A stretch of DNA of 64,000 bases from Mesocentrotus franciscanus (taxonomy: Eukaryota > Echinodermata > Echinoidea > Camarodonta > Strongylocentrotidae): the NCBI GenBank assembly GCA_037976565.1, contig CP137684.1, positions 18,534,339 through 18,598,338 on the forward strand. Reading direction: 5' to 3'. Under the pieces are notes generated by a model, which was not told where the DNA came from, did no database searches, and saw nothing but the letters and a program-made list of their open reading frames with translations. Below are positions 12,671 through 24,297 of the stretch, piece after piece. The position numbers and the translations under genes were made by a program. How positions within the stretch are numbered: position 1 is the first letter of the stretch; each line of letters starts with the position of its first letter.

Positions 12671-13483
12671 AGCGTTATAAAAACGTCAGGAAAACGCAAA
12701 AAATGACATTTCAATTTCCAATCATAAATATCTTGATAATCAGAAAAAAAGTAAAAGTCATGGGATTCCTGACTGACCTAAAGGTTTATAATTATGATAG
12801 ATTGCAGCATGTCAGAATCTGAGGCAATGTTACCGAGTCACCTTAAGTGTAATATGTTCCTTGTCATTGTTTGTACAAAGAGATATTTTGAAAGGTATAT
12901 TTAACATTTGTGTAAGGCTGTCCAAAATTTACACTGCAGTTTGAATAAACTGACAGAGCACAATAATTAGTCACTACCTGAGTGACATTTTATGGTAATT
13001 TCTTAAGTAACCCTTTACCTGTTAATGCATAAAATACAAAGACAACAAAATGAAGAAAGGGAAAAAATAGTTCACAGCACTAAATGATGTTTTATATTCA
13101 GTATGTTACTTTGCTATATACTTTATTTTCTCCTAGTGAGAGTGCTCACATAAGATAACTGGTGAGTACAGACCATTAAAATGACAGGAGTGAAACATTA
13201 AACATTATTTTATGCCTCCGTACAAAGTGCAAAATAAAATCACATCTTATCTCACCTACTGTCATTTAAAAGGGAAATTAAAAAAAAGTATCATTGATTT
13301 AAAAGGTGATATTATACATTTGTAGATAATGCACAAATTTTTACATTTCTCACATATTACATTGGTTTTAGAAGAATGTTTTAACACAACTTCTTGATCT
13401 TTGCTGCAATGCATGTAACAAGGCAGGAAATTGTTTACTTTTTAAAGGATAAAACGTTATCATCTTCAAAAAGGTGGCAGTAA

Positions 13484-13578
13484 TAGACTAATGGGGCATA
13501 GCAAGTTATTGCAATTGATTGCAAGTTGCATAATTTGCAACTGATATTTGCAATTGATTGCAATGCCCCACTAGTCTC
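13484..13578. repeat. 95-bp imperfect palindrome (mini-MITE or hairpin RNA source)
   Basis: The ends AGACTAATGGGGCAT and ATGCCCCACTAGTCT are inverted copies. The interior contains two TTGCAATTGATTGCAA blocks and the pair GTTGCATAA/TTTGCAAC, so a transcript could fold into one long hairpin. It could be a very short foldback MITE; a microRNA-like precursor is a less likely alternative. Confidence 0.55.
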
Positions 13579-14558
13579 CTAAATTTCCTAGGATTTTGTT
13601 AGGATTAAAGTTTTAAGAATTAAATTATTTAACTGGCTCTAGCTTTTATTCTCCCCCTCTATCTCTCTCTCTCTTACTATCGGGACGTTGTAAGAAAGTT
13701 GAGTTGTGATCAATTGCAAATTTGCGCTTGATTTACTTGAATTACGCTTAATTTGGGGGATTTGCAAATGATAAGTATGTGTAAAGTAAACTTATTCCAA
13801 ACTTATCTTGAATATCATATTACATTAGCTTTACAACTAATCTCTTAAAATATTGATAGCATACTGTTTTAATAACAACAAGTAACCAACTCTTTAAAAC
13901 TTTGCTCATTACATTTGGCTTCATGAAAATACACTGGGTCACAGAAATCTTTAGAATTTTGAACATACAGTAATACATCGATTGTAGGATTTATGGAATA
14001 AATAGACTTGGGCACTGATTTAATAACAAAAAAAATGTTAGTACCAAAGATAGTATACCCTATCTCTCATCGAATATGCTTTGCTTTCGAAATTACATGC
14101 CAATTGAGAAGATGTAATGTTGCTATCAAAAGGCTTCTTAAAAAGAGGATGTATGGTAAAATAATGGCCATCCCCCATCACTCTAATTATATAAATTCAT
14201 ATGTCTTTGTTAACTGCCTCTTTATGAATAATTTCAGTCCCCTGTTATGACTAACTCTATTATGACTATTGAGAAACAATAATACAAAACAGGTAAATGT
14301 AATAGCTCATTGCAAAGTAAACATGTATAAATTTGAATATATTTTGAAAATGGTCTATTACATGAGCATACTAGTAAATTATGTTCCGAAGGCATACATG
14401 TTTACATCCATTCATTGAAGAGCTTAAGTACATGCAGCACGTACTAGACCATCAATAAAAAATGTTGAAGATAATGGGGCAGGAGTCTGAAATACCCTTA
14501 TCATTGTAAAATGATAAGTTTCCTAAATTACAATCCATCTACATACCTCATAGATTGG

Positions 14559-14721
14559 CTGCTAGTGGTACACTGGATCATCTTGATCTACCATATTTTC
14601 AAATGATAATCAAAAGCCCCTTGTCCCAATCGGTGGAGTACACATGCAATTCTTTCTTCATCTTGACAGTCACCTTGTGCCGCCTTTGCCTTGATAGTGA
14701 CCAAGTATCTGCCTGCTTGTC
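14559..14721 (-). CDS. candidate coding exon, unknown protein
   Basis: On the minus strand an acceptor-like tract (ATATTCATTTCCAG) at about 14722 is followed by an open frame of about 43 codons with protein-like composition (RYLVTIKAKAAQGDC, ERIACVLHRLGQGAF), ending at a TAG within a possible donor ATG-GTAGAT. A second frame is also open for about 39 codons. It does not join in phase with the candidate at 12304-12432. It may be part of a host gene or old repeat coding sequence; not recognised. Confidence 0.25.
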
Positions 14722-14759
14722 TGGAAATGAATATGCGTTTTGAGAATAATAAAAATATA

Positions 14760-17260
14760 TCAAATATTTAACATATCATACAGAACACACTACACAGGAT
14801 CACAAGAAGTACATATTCATATAATATTTCAGTACAGATGTGTAATTTATTGATCAATATGTATACATGCTACACCAACTATCGAAAATTACTTTCACAA
14901 AGCTAAAGAAATCCTTGTTACATATATGCAAACAAAATAAAAATCTTCCAATAAACCTTTGCAAAATGCATCTCAAAGATGCAAGAAATTTTACAAGTAA
15001 CAGTCTGTAATTATGTATCAGTGATAATAACCCTAAATTCTGTTGCTCTATGATCTTCGTAACCAACATTTTCATGAAAGTGGTGTATGCCAAACTATAC
15101 CATTTGAAAACCCTATATACATGTATGTTCTCTTTCCTTTTTACTTGTTGCATGTACTGTACTCATTTAATCCTAAATCTTCTACATAGGTGAATTTCAC
15201 ATATTTTAGGGAAAAAATATGAGCTCCATTAGCTATCTTCATGATATTCAATCTATCATGTCAAATATATAATACTTACATATTGGAATTAGAGAAGCTG
15301 AGCAGATGTAAGGGAGCGTATTTACTATTTTGTTTAATGTTGTTAATTTACCCCCAAAAAAAAGAGTTTTTAATTTTATTTGCATAAATTGATCCCATAT
15401 TTACATAATTAGAAAATGAATTAATGTGACACTTACATGTACATGTACATGTGTATATCAAGATTTTTGTCAAAACTATTGCAGCTACCATTAAACGTTA
15501 GGATATTTGCTTATAGATCAGGGTCAAGCAAGACACCCAGTTTCTGCTTTCCTACAGAGCAACTTATTATTAGGGATACATTTCCCTTAAAAAAAACCCC
15601 TTTAACTACTAATATTTGTGTTTGATATCCATATATGATGGCTGCTCTCAACCTCTAAGAAGAAGATTACTGATTAGATAGGGTCAAAAAATAAACATTA
15701 AATACTGGTATATACATTTTAATATACTCTTTTGGTGTTAAATAACTTGACCATCAAGTGTCATACATGTTTTTGATGTTAAGCCTTTAACCTTACTACC
15801 TAGCCAGTCTTTTATAATATTCCATATTTCCTTAATACTTTTTAAAAACTAACATCATTTAGCAGAACATTAGTCTAATCAGTATTAGGTGGGGCATGCA
15901 GTATGTACAGATCAACCTTTAGGGCCATTTAAAGTGTCATCATTGATCTGATGGTACATGTACATGTACATGTATGTAAATGATTTAGATGGAGGAGTTA
16001 TTCTGTGGTTATTTGTTACCTGGAAAAGTTGCATCATGATAAATAAGTAATAATAAATAAGACTTCTTAGTTACCCTGGTAAGAGGTAGACAAACAAATG
16101 TGAGTAAAGCATATTTACAAAATCAATACCATTGTTTTGCATAATCTCCACATGGCCAATGATAAAATTACCAATAACATACATGTACATGTAGAGATAC
16201 ATCTAGTGTATCAGTAGATATTTTCATGGTTGATTTGGGTTCCTGTATATTACTCGAACTACTATCGGTTAGCCCTTTTGGTTAATGAATGATTTCAATC
16301 AAAAGATATTCAAAATCGTCTGACTGAGTTATAATGCCATCTCTAACAGTAATGTTAAAGGTATTACAAAGTTTTGGTATGGCGTCATGAATTTGGTTCA
16401 AATGAACATATTGGAAGCATATGCGATTTTACAATATTCAATGATCGTTGTCGCGGTTGAAATTGAGTCTAAAGCACCCTCTCAAGACTGACATTACCTT
16501 TAAGTGAATCTGAATTTAACATAACGACACCACCCCTTAAAACAATTTTTGGATTGGATAAAAGCATAACCACGTTTACTGAATAATGAAGTATTTTCAT
16601 GACTTCATGTTTCAGAGGAAGCTAGAGAATCAATATATTCATCAATCTCATTAAATGGTCTGCTGAGGTTCCTTGAGTTGAAGTGTATAAAACTACTTAA
16701 TATATCCTAATTTGGAATTTAAGTCATCTGAATAATATTCACATTTGTGACTTACTATTTACAAGCTTCATTACAAGATTAATGTTCTTGAGGTATTAAA
16801 TTTATCATTACCGGTATACCCTTGATAAGCTCAATGTCAGTAATATCTTTAGTGGGAAATACATTTGACAAACATTATGAAAATAATGGAGAAATGCATG
16901 TGGAGGTACTAGCATTTATGTTATCCTTGTTCATATAGTACATTTAATAGTATTTATGTAAAAAAAAGTATAATAACTTAAAAACTAATACATAAGCCAA
17001 TCCATTTGTGTGTAACATACAAAACAAGTAGAGGACATGACAATAAAAATGAAAGTTTTGATGAAAATAATACATTTAAAATGTACAACTTATACACTGT
17101 ATGTGAAGATAACAAACAAAATTTTAAAAAAAATTGAAGCAAAGAATGGTACCAAATTACATTTCAAGTTCTTAAAATGCAAGGAAAGTGTTCCATTACT
17201 GTACAAGAGATGTACCAACCAAGTGTGACATTATGTATTTAAATTATTAGTTGTAGGCAG
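14760..17260. other. no recognisable gene
   Basis: AT-rich sequence with several TACATG runs (about 15433-15451, 15955-15975, 16180-16192) that form short palindromes common in echinoderm and mollusc genomes. No supported gene. Confidence 0.5.
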
Positions 17261-17264
17261 ATGA

Positions 17265-17549
17265 TCAAGAACGCAATAAATCGTCCTCACTTTGTCCATG
17301 TAGGATCTTGTCAGGGATAGCAGAACAGTATTTTCTGTTATCAGGTCTTCTTGGAATGACTTTTTTCAGCAAGTTTTCTTTTTCACTCACACTCAAAGCC
17401 CCACTGTGCTTTGAGTATGATTTGAATTTTGCTTTAATTGGGCAAGAATTTGGTTTTTACTTCCAATCATCCGACTTTGTCTTCTTCCTTGGGCCAACTT
17501 GATGGCTCTTGTCTGGTTCACTCTTTATATGTACACCAAAAGCTTTAGT
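17265..17549 (-). pseudogene. coding-like segment with one in-frame stop, unknown protein
   Basis: One minus-strand frame stays open from about 17549 to a stop at 17265 except for a single TAA near 17459. Its composition is clearly protein-like: a possible SUMO-acceptor motif VHIKSEPD, a basic KKTKS stretch, then SEKENLLKKVIPRRPDN and a short acidic tail. An AG acceptor (GATATCAG) sits just upstream at about 17550. It has no internal Met start and looks like a terminal exon of a nuclear protein, or a relic of one. The internal stop may be real decay, a base error, or an intron boundary (TGGAA-GTAAAA is a possible donor). Family not recognised. Confidence 0.35.
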
Positions 17550-17984
17550 CTCTGATATCGACCATTGTTTCGCTTAGGCTACGTCTGGCTCCACTGACCA
17601 TCTATATAAAGAGATAAAGAGATCTCATCGCGCACAGTAGCTTCATGAAAACGGACAGATATTAGCTGAATTTAAGTCTTTTAAATATTTTCATGTTTTA
17701 CCATGATTTTCAACATTATTTGTTATGTATATGAAAATTAGATCCATTTCTTTCCAATCTTTCCAATCATCAATTTTTATAAATCAATCTGTCTAAATAA
17801 TGAAAAACTAAGAGCAAATTTATTGCCAAATTAATATGGGGGAAATTGCTAGTTGACCCCCCTCCCTCCCTCCATAGTGTGTGTGGCAAGGATTACCATT
17901 TGTGTCTATGTATGGGAAGTTTGACAAATGTCAGTTTTTTTTTAAAGAATTCCCCATACACGACAGTTACTTCTGTCTAACTCT

Positions 17985-18385
17985 TGATGAGAGAGATACC
18001 AAGGGTCTTGTTGACTGCTTCGAGGATGAGTGCGTAAGTGTCTTTGTTAGCACTAACATCGAATTCGACGAGGCAGAGACAGTTCCATCATGAGTCTTAC
18101 TCCTGCTTGTTTGCTTGGAGTAAAAGTTTTTGATGGTATGTGTAGCATCTCGTTCTTCAATGGTGTGCCATGTACATGTAGTTTGCATCTTCTACTTCTT
18201 CTACTTCTATTCTAGTACTCGTCGAAAGCCTTTTCAGCAACTAATCAAGCAAATTGTGGTGTATGGTGTCTCTCATAGTGGTCAAGATTGATTTGTCATT
18301 TGTAGAGATTATGGACTTATTTTCAACTAATCTGTCCAGTTTTGTGAAGCTACTACGCAGGATGTGAAAGGCAATCATACACAAA
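17985..18385 (-). pseudogene. degraded coding sequence, unknown family
   Basis: One minus-strand frame keeps protein-like composition over about 130 codons but is interrupted by several stops. Recognisable runs include MIAFHILRSSFTKLDRLVEN and, near the end, CLVEFDVSANKDTYALI followed by AVNKTLGISLIKS and a stop at about 17989. The even spacing of stops argues for an old pseudogene or decayed transposon ORF rather than an active exon. It abuts the foldback element at 18451. The family could not be named. Confidence 0.3.
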
Positions 18386-18450
18386 CTGCATTGCACCTAC
18401 ATCCACTAACCCGCACAACACACTTCAGTCTCTTTAAAGACTCTATTAGA

Positions 18451-18920
18451 GGTAACTCAAGGAGCTCCGACGCCGGCTTTCGGTGAACAGGAAACGATTC
18501 AAACAGCGGATTGGGCGACATTATCTCAAAATGTGAAGAGGTAGTAATTACAATTTTGACATACAAGTTTTTTGACTCCTCTGGGCATGTATCTGGCGCT
18601 CACTTGAAATTATAATTTGAAGAAGTCTTCGATGGGAAAAAGGGTGATTCTTCGTTCCAACCCGTCAATTCAACATGGCAAAGAGAAAGTTCGCATGATG
18701 CACAGCACATATACGCATGCATACTTTCTCTTCGCAATGTTGAATCAACGATACAACATGGATGAATCGTCGGGTTAGGATGAAGAATCACCCTTTAAAA
18801 GTCAAAATTGTAATTACTACCTCTTCACATTTTGAGATAATGTTGCCCAATCCGCTGTTTGAATCGTTTCCTCACCCTCTGGAGCTCAGACGCCTTTGGC
18901 GTCGGAGCTCCCTGGAGTTA
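18451..18920. mobile_element. nested foldback (double-hairpin) MITE
   Basis: Left arm 18489-18560 and right arm 18801-18872 are inverted copies over 72 bases with one mismatch. Outer segments around GGAGCTCCGACGCC (18461-18474 and inverted at 18898-18911) extend the arms. The loop contains a second inverted repeat: AGGGTGATTCTTCG (18641) with CGAAGAATCACCCTT-like sequence ending at about 18794, and TCAATTCAACATGGCAAAGA against its partner near 18745. The element is non-coding; target duplication not resolved. Confidence 0.7.
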
Positions 18921-18929
18921 TATTAGAGG

Positions 18930-19155
18930 CAGTCAGCTCAGTTGACATGGTGGAGCTAGAAGTATTATTTATAGCAGAACAACCGACGATATCAGACTTT
19001 TCGGACACTCTGAAGCTTTCAGTATATTATAGATCCTTTCCAGGGGCCCCACTCACAAGCATAGCTTTTGGGGGTCCCAATTTGGATCTTGTTACGTTAC
19101 AATTGTTAATTAATTTGCTATGTCTGGTGTTTTTAATAAACTGAACTGAACTAGA
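18930..19155 (+). mobile_element. non-LTR retrotransposon 3' end fragment
   Basis: The segment ends AATAAACTGAACTGAACT (about 19134-19151), a tail style typical of LINE 3' ends in echinoderms: polyadenylation signal plus short tandem units. It sits immediately beside the foldback element. An 82-codon open frame (18896-19144) runs through it but straddles the foldback boundary and is not convincing as a gene. Confidence 0.5.
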
Positions 19156-19429
19156 TCTGGACCTATACTAATATCAGTCAAGCTACATGCAGGGCTATAG
19201 CTAGATGAACTCTCAGTCTCTCAATCATCCATCAACTACATGTATTAACTCATATTACTAGTACAACATTATCATACTTTGTCTTTAGATCTACAAAGTA
19301 CAAGAGGTTGTCAAGATTGGAATCCTGCACAGCTGCACTAACCAACAACTTGACTGAACCTACGCCACCCCAGCCGGGCTGGCACGGAGCACCAGGCCAG
19401 GCTATCTGGCCTCTGCTAGCTGCTAGTAC

Positions 19430-19515
19430 TACTACTAATCAGGAGATGATCATCTCCCTGTACTAATCTACTACTACTACTAGTCTACTACTAGTAGTAG
19501 TAGTAGTAGTAGCGG
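19430..19515. repeat. (CTA/TAG)n trinucleotide tract with inverted halves
   Basis: CTACTACTACTAG followed by TAGTAGTAGTAG copies makes a self-complementary trinucleotide repeat. A GC-rich island with a CCAAT motif (about 19565-19630) follows. It could mark a promoter, but no transcript structure could be attached to it. Confidence 0.45.
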
Positions 19516-20039
19516 CTGTATTTATAATTATATATATGTACATAACATACTGCACTGCATGCACTACGGGCCGCGGGCAGAATCACACAGTTCCGATCCA
19601 ACGCAACGCCAACGGCGCGGCCAACCAATGAAGCTAATTAAACAATTTTACACTTCTTGTTGATTAATCAAATGAAAAACCAAAACAAACCTTACCTTAT
19701 AACATCGTGGAACTTAGAAGGAGATAAGAGATTATGTAGCTTTTTCACGGCTTGTGAATATGACTGAGTTATCATTTATGAGTTATGTTGTTGTGCGTCG
19801 GTATAGCCGAGTCAGGTGATAACAACACGTGTTACCCAATTATCTAAATAGTCTAATCTAAACATACGCAGACGCTGTTTGTGACATTCAGCTGATCAAG
19901 TGTACCAAAACAACACAACTGACAATAGACCTAGGCCTAGGAAGGTCTTATCTAGGAAAGTATTATCCTACATAATTATAGACCTTTACATGTCTGTGTG
20001 AAAAGTAGTAACTCCATTTTCAGTTTTCAGTATTCAGCT

Positions 20040-20683
20040 GTCATCTAGCTACACATTCCTTGTTTTCGTGTCGTCTTGGGAGGGGGCTGTAAGAATGGAA
20101 GTACTGGAAATTAAACAGTTATTTCTTACGTGACCTGCCTAATAGAGTGACCACCCCTCTGATCTAAGCGTTTCCAAAGAGGGAGGGTGGGGACGGGGGC
20201 GACCCCTATCCATATTCTTTTGTTTATTTGTACTGCTTCTGGTATATAAATATACACATATCCTATGGTGTTAAATAGATTTTACATATATAGTTATAAT
20301 ATATATTTGACAGGTAGTGCCAGTGCCAGTGCTAGAAAGTGAATTCCCGCCAGAAAACTAAACAAAATGTTTCAGAAGGCTTAAGATGCCTGAATCAAAA
20401 GACTATTTTCAGTTAGTCTTTGATATGAGTGTAGAATCTCAATAAGGGACCTTTTATAATCAACATTTTCCTGTTTTCGAGTCGGATTGGGAGGAGATAG
20501 GGGCTGTAGATTCGAATTACTAGAAATGAAATCGTTATTTTTTCCACCTTCCTTATGGAGTGATGACGTGTTGGCAGATCGTTTCTAGGATAATGAAATT
20601 GGCAGGTCAAATCTAGCCCAATTTGTCTTTATATTTCAGCTGCTGCTTTTAGTACAAACACATATTCTAGTGTTGATTAGATG

Positions 20684-20717
<34 letters not shown>

Positions 20718-20769
20718 ACAGGTAGTGCCAGTGCTAGAAAGTGAATTCCTGACAGAAAGTTTCAGAAGG
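20040..20769. repeat. two-copy tandem duplication, about 0.4 kb
   Basis: Sequence from about 20040-20390 is repeated at about 20450-20769: shared TTGACAGGTAGTGCCAGTG, GCTAGAAAGTGAATTCC, a TTTTCG(T/A)GTCG block and a TA-rich microsatellite before each. The second copy runs into the assembly gap, so more copies may be collapsed there. Confidence 0.6.
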
Positions 20770-21269
20770 NNNNNNNNNNNNNNNNNNNNNNNNNNNNNNN
20801 NNNNNNNNNNNNNNNNNNNNNNNNNNNNNNNNNNNNNNNNNNNNNNNNNNNNNNNNNNNNNNNNNNNNNNNNNNNNNNNNNNNNNNNNNNNNNNNNNNNN
20901 NNNNNNNNNNNNNNNNNNNNNNNNNNNNNNNNNNNNNNNNNNNNNNNNNNNNNNNNNNNNNNNNNNNNNNNNNNNNNNNNNNNNNNNNNNNNNNNNNNNN
21001 NNNNNNNNNNNNNNNNNNNNNNNNNNNNNNNNNNNNNNNNNNNNNNNNNNNNNNNNNNNNNNNNNNNNNNNNNNNNNNNNNNNNNNNNNNNNNNNNNNNN
21101 NNNNNNNNNNNNNNNNNNNNNNNNNNNNNNNNNNNNNNNNNNNNNNNNNNNNNNNNNNNNNNNNNNNNNNNNNNNNNNNNNNNNNNNNNNNNNNNNNNNN
21201 NNNNNNNNNNNNNNNNNNNNNNNNNNNNNNNNNNNNNNNNNNNNNNNNNNNNNNNNNNNNNNNNNNNNN
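20770..21269. other. assembly gap (500 N)
   Basis: Exactly 500 undetermined bases, suggesting a placeholder rather than a measured size. It interrupts a tandem duplication, a likely cause of the break. Confidence 0.99.
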
Positions 21270-21506
21270 GGAAGTGCACAAAAATCCCAAAATATCTTGT
21301 GGAACAAAGGTATATGTTTACATTGTCATACCAGTAAAAATAAGACTAAAATCACACAGAAACATGGTATCAGAAAATAAATGTAAGAATCAGAGGTGGA
21401 AAATGGACATGAACACATGTTAGTATGAATAAAAATAATAAAGTATGCTGAGCCATACAGAGTGGCATTCAAAATGTCTTGGTCGAGAGGCTAGGCATAG
21501 TTATCA

Positions 21507-21920
21507 TCACATTGTTGACAAAGGCAGGATTGCTGAGTGTATCTGGTGGGTGACCAGGATGACGCCAAATCTTTGCGACGTAGGAATGGCAGGGTCTGGG
21601 ACGGCCATCACGTTTGAAGAAGCTGACTGCGCAGTGTCAGTCCTGACTGAACGATTGCAGTGGGACTGCAGATGGGGTGTCTGATCCAGTAGACAAGAAA
21701 TGCCAACTGCTGTAAAAGTAAGGAGGGTAGAGCAGTCGGCCCATGTAAAAGACAGGATGATATCACTGGAGGGCTGAAGTCCTGGGGTGATGTTACCGCT
21801 GTGTGTTCGACGATGAGGACAGCCTTCTGACTCGAGGGCGGTAGTTTGTTTGAACTGGTAAACAAAGGGATATGGTGGTGCACTGTCATTGGTGACTAGT
21901 TGTAGAAATGAGCTTTGCAA
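21507..21920 (-). CDS. 137-codon open frame, doubtful
   Basis: The longest uninterrupted minus-strand frame between the gap and the exon at 22.3 kb. It is rich in Ser, Thr, Pro and His, has no recognisable domain, signal peptide or membrane segment, and overlaps open frames in the other minus frame and on the plus strand. The GC content is higher than its surroundings, which alone can keep frames open. It may be untranslated sequence of a host transcript or repeat-derived. No function is proposed. Confidence 0.2.
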   Translation of the reverse strand: MQSSFLQLVTNDSAPPYPFVYQFKQTTALESEGCPHRRTHSGNITPGLQPSSDIILSFTWADCSTLLTFTAVGISCLLDQTPHLQSHCNRSVRTDTAQSASSNVMAVPDPAIPTSQRFGVILVTHQIHSAILPLSTM

Positions 21921-22254
21921 CGTTGCGCTTTGCAGTCATCTGAAGAAGTTATCTGAAGTGAAATAAAAATCATTTGAAGATTAGGAATATGAACAGTACT
22001 GAATTTTTCTTTCCTAAAAGTGTTAACCTTATTAATGAACGCATTTGACATAAAAAGTGTTCTGTCTATAAACCCAATGTAACATTTTCAAAGCAAAAGA
22101 TGTGTCATAGAATTGCTAATTTACTAGGTGTGCCAATTTTGTGGAATCGACAGTGTAGTGGCCGAGGTCAGCCATCTATCTGGAGGAGCTTGAAATAACT
22201 CAGTACAGTAGGGTTAGGCTTTTTCAAACATTCTAGTTTGGCAATCTTTCCTTA

Positions 22255-22382
22255 CCCTGTGAAGGTCCCGATACATTACATGTATATGCTGGTGTTCCAT
22301 ACTCTGCCACAATGCTGTTATGATGACAGAGCCATAAACACTCCCCAAGGCCTACAGTCTTCGCTGAACCAGGTTTTCTGAA
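22255..22382 (-). CDS. candidate internal exon, Cys-containing, unknown protein
   Basis: A minus-strand segment of about 127 bases is bounded by a good acceptor (TACCATTTCAG) and donor (CACAGG-GTAAGG). One frame is open throughout and encodes a segment with several cysteines (SAKTVGLGECLWLCHHN, then YGTPAYTCN). Upstream continuation past the acceptor to 22529 is open but AT-rich and unlikely to be coding. Phase at the acceptor needs two bases from the previous exon, while the nearby exon at 23521 supplies one, so the two do not splice directly. Protein family not recognised. Confidence 0.4.
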
Positions 22383-23060
22383 ATGGTAGGAATATTCAAC
22401 ATATTTAATACTTCCATGAATTTCATACATTTCTAAATTCTCCTTTACTGCCAAACATGAATTAATCAGTATCCCCATTATGTTGACTACTGCTATACTC
22501 ATCATGTTACCTGTACTAGGGAGAAACACTGGCCTTGTTTATCTCTTTGATTAGTGTTATTACTGATCACTGGGTTAAAGATAGAGTTATGATATTCAAC
22601 TCACCATCATATAACTATCCATATCTTTCCATTCACTAAAACATTTATGTATGCAGTATTTAAAAAAAAAAACATTATGACTAACATCATTAAAAATGTC
22701 ATATGAACATCATTGTTTCATGAAAATACAGTCAACTTCGTTTAACTCAACCAATCGTCCGAGTCAACTGCCTATTTGAAGTCCACTGTGATTTTATTTT
22801 ATTGATTTACACATCATATGTCAAATTTCTTCTAAGTCGAAGCCATTTGTGTGGTTCTAATTGATTTGACTAAGGCAAGGTTGACTGTACAACATAATTG
22901 AGGTCATAGATACTACTTTTAATCAACATCCTACATATCACTAGCAAACAATTCATCTTTCACAGAATATTCAACATTGCATCCCAATGATGATATTTAT
23001 TCATTATCATAAACCTTTCCATTTTGATATTCCATAACCATAATAATATATTCTTCTTTA

Positions 23061-23233
23061 CTTACCTTTGCATGTCTCCTTGTCATGTTCGCTTGAACTC
23101 TGAGTTGAATCTCTTCCTCAGAGTAATGGTTTCCACCCCATCTCCACCAACCCAGTCGGAAGGAGCACTTTGCAAATTCATACATGTAGAATGTTCCAAC
23201 TTTGAAATTTGATCAGGTTTACAATCTTTATCC
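23061..23233 (-). pseudogene. decayed tandem duplicate of the 23.5-kb exon
   Basis: It shares the acceptor (TTCTTCCCAG), the first ~30 codons (one substitution) and the donor (GCAAAG-GTAAGT) with the exon at 23521-23684. The middle differs by small insertions, and a 2-base deletion late in the exon (CTTGAACAT to CGAACAT) brings a TGA into frame. Splicing the intact copy into this one would also shift the frame into an early stop. It is therefore likely a dead duplicate, although its splice signals are intact. Confidence 0.5.
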
Positions 23234-23287
23234 TGGGAAGAAAAACCATGAATTTATCATCTTGTTATTTATTTATGAATCCAATAC

Positions 23288-23291
<4 letters not shown>

Positions 23292-23331
<40 letters not shown>
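23292..23331. repeat. (TA)n microsatellite
   Basis: About 20 TA units between the two exon-bearing duplicates. Confidence 0.95.
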
Positions 23332-23335
<4 letters not shown>

Positions 23336-23520
23336 GACTGTACAACATTATTGAGATCATAGTGAATACTTTTCTCAACAAACATCCTACATATCACTAG
23401 CAAACAATTCATCTTTCACAGATTATTCAGCATTGCATCCCAATGATAACATTTATTTATAATCATGAACCTTCCCATTCTGATATTCCAGAACTATAAT
23501 AATATATTCTCTTTACTTAC

Positions 23521-23684
23521 CTTTGCATGTCTCCTTGTCATGTTCAAGCTTGAACTCTGAGTTGAATGTCTTCCTCAGAGTTGAATGGTCTCCTACTCCA
23601 ACCCAGTCGGAAGGAGCACTTTGCAAATCCATACATGTAGAATGTTCCAACTTTGAAATTTGATCAGGTTTACAATCTTTATCC
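23521..23684 (-). CDS. candidate internal exon (intact copy), unknown protein
   Basis: Minus strand: acceptor TTTTTTCCCAG-GATAAAG at about 23684, donor GCAAAG-GTAAGTAAAG at about 23521. One frame is open across all 54 codons, starting in phase 0 and leaving one base. The product is acidic and polar with three cysteines (DKDCKPDQISKLEHSTC near the start, FNSEFKLEHDKETC at the end). A diverged tandem copy lies at 23061-23233. The exon may belong to a host gene running leftwards through 22.3 kb. Family not recognised; secreted or extracellular character is possible from the cysteines but unproven. Confidence 0.45.
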
Positions 23685-24297
23685 TGGGAAAAAAAAACAT
23701 GAATTTATCATCTTTTTATTCGTTTATGAATCCAATATATTAATGTGTACCACTGTTTTTATTGCTTTCTAAAAGTTGAAAATACATGTATATGTCATGA
23801 TGCCAGTAAATTTAAAGTTACTGTGGGGTAAAAGGCAAGGATTGACAACACATAAATCACACACATCACCTTAAAGGAGAATGAGATGTACACTGCATTA
23901 CTCCAAAAATTTGATACAGAATTGTGAGCATGTTGCACCTATTTGATAACTTAGTACGGATTACAATTTTCTAAAGTTTACCCTTGCCTTGTTAGACGTC
24001 CTTATGGGAGTTACCAGTTTGATGAAAATAGTAATGTCATATTTAAGCAAATTTTTGAAAACCAAGTCTGAAAATTGTTTTACCAAGTTTACATCATGCT
24101 TTCAATGTGATGTCAATCGCAGATGGTGTCATTGATAAGTGTAAGGCAATCCAAAAGTATACACAACCATTATGCCTTTAAAGATTCCATGTAATTTACT
24201 CATATTCATTTTTGTAAGAATAAAAACATGATAAATAAAAATGTTATTTCGCAAGAAATTATGAAATTTACTCTTATCACTCGCTTTACAATAAATA

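Larger units (their letters stand above)
22882..23730. repeat. two-copy tandem duplication carrying an exon
   Basis: Sequence at 22882-23260 is repeated at 23335-23725 (offset about 450). The flank TATCACTAGCAAACAATTCA and the whole exon plus its splice sites are shared. A (TA)n microsatellite at 23292-23331 separates the copies. Copies differ by scattered substitutions and small indels. Confidence 0.8.

Noticed and set aside
20667..21423. Long open frames across the 500-N gap
   Set aside because: They are made almost entirely of undetermined bases and only reflect the absence of stops in N.
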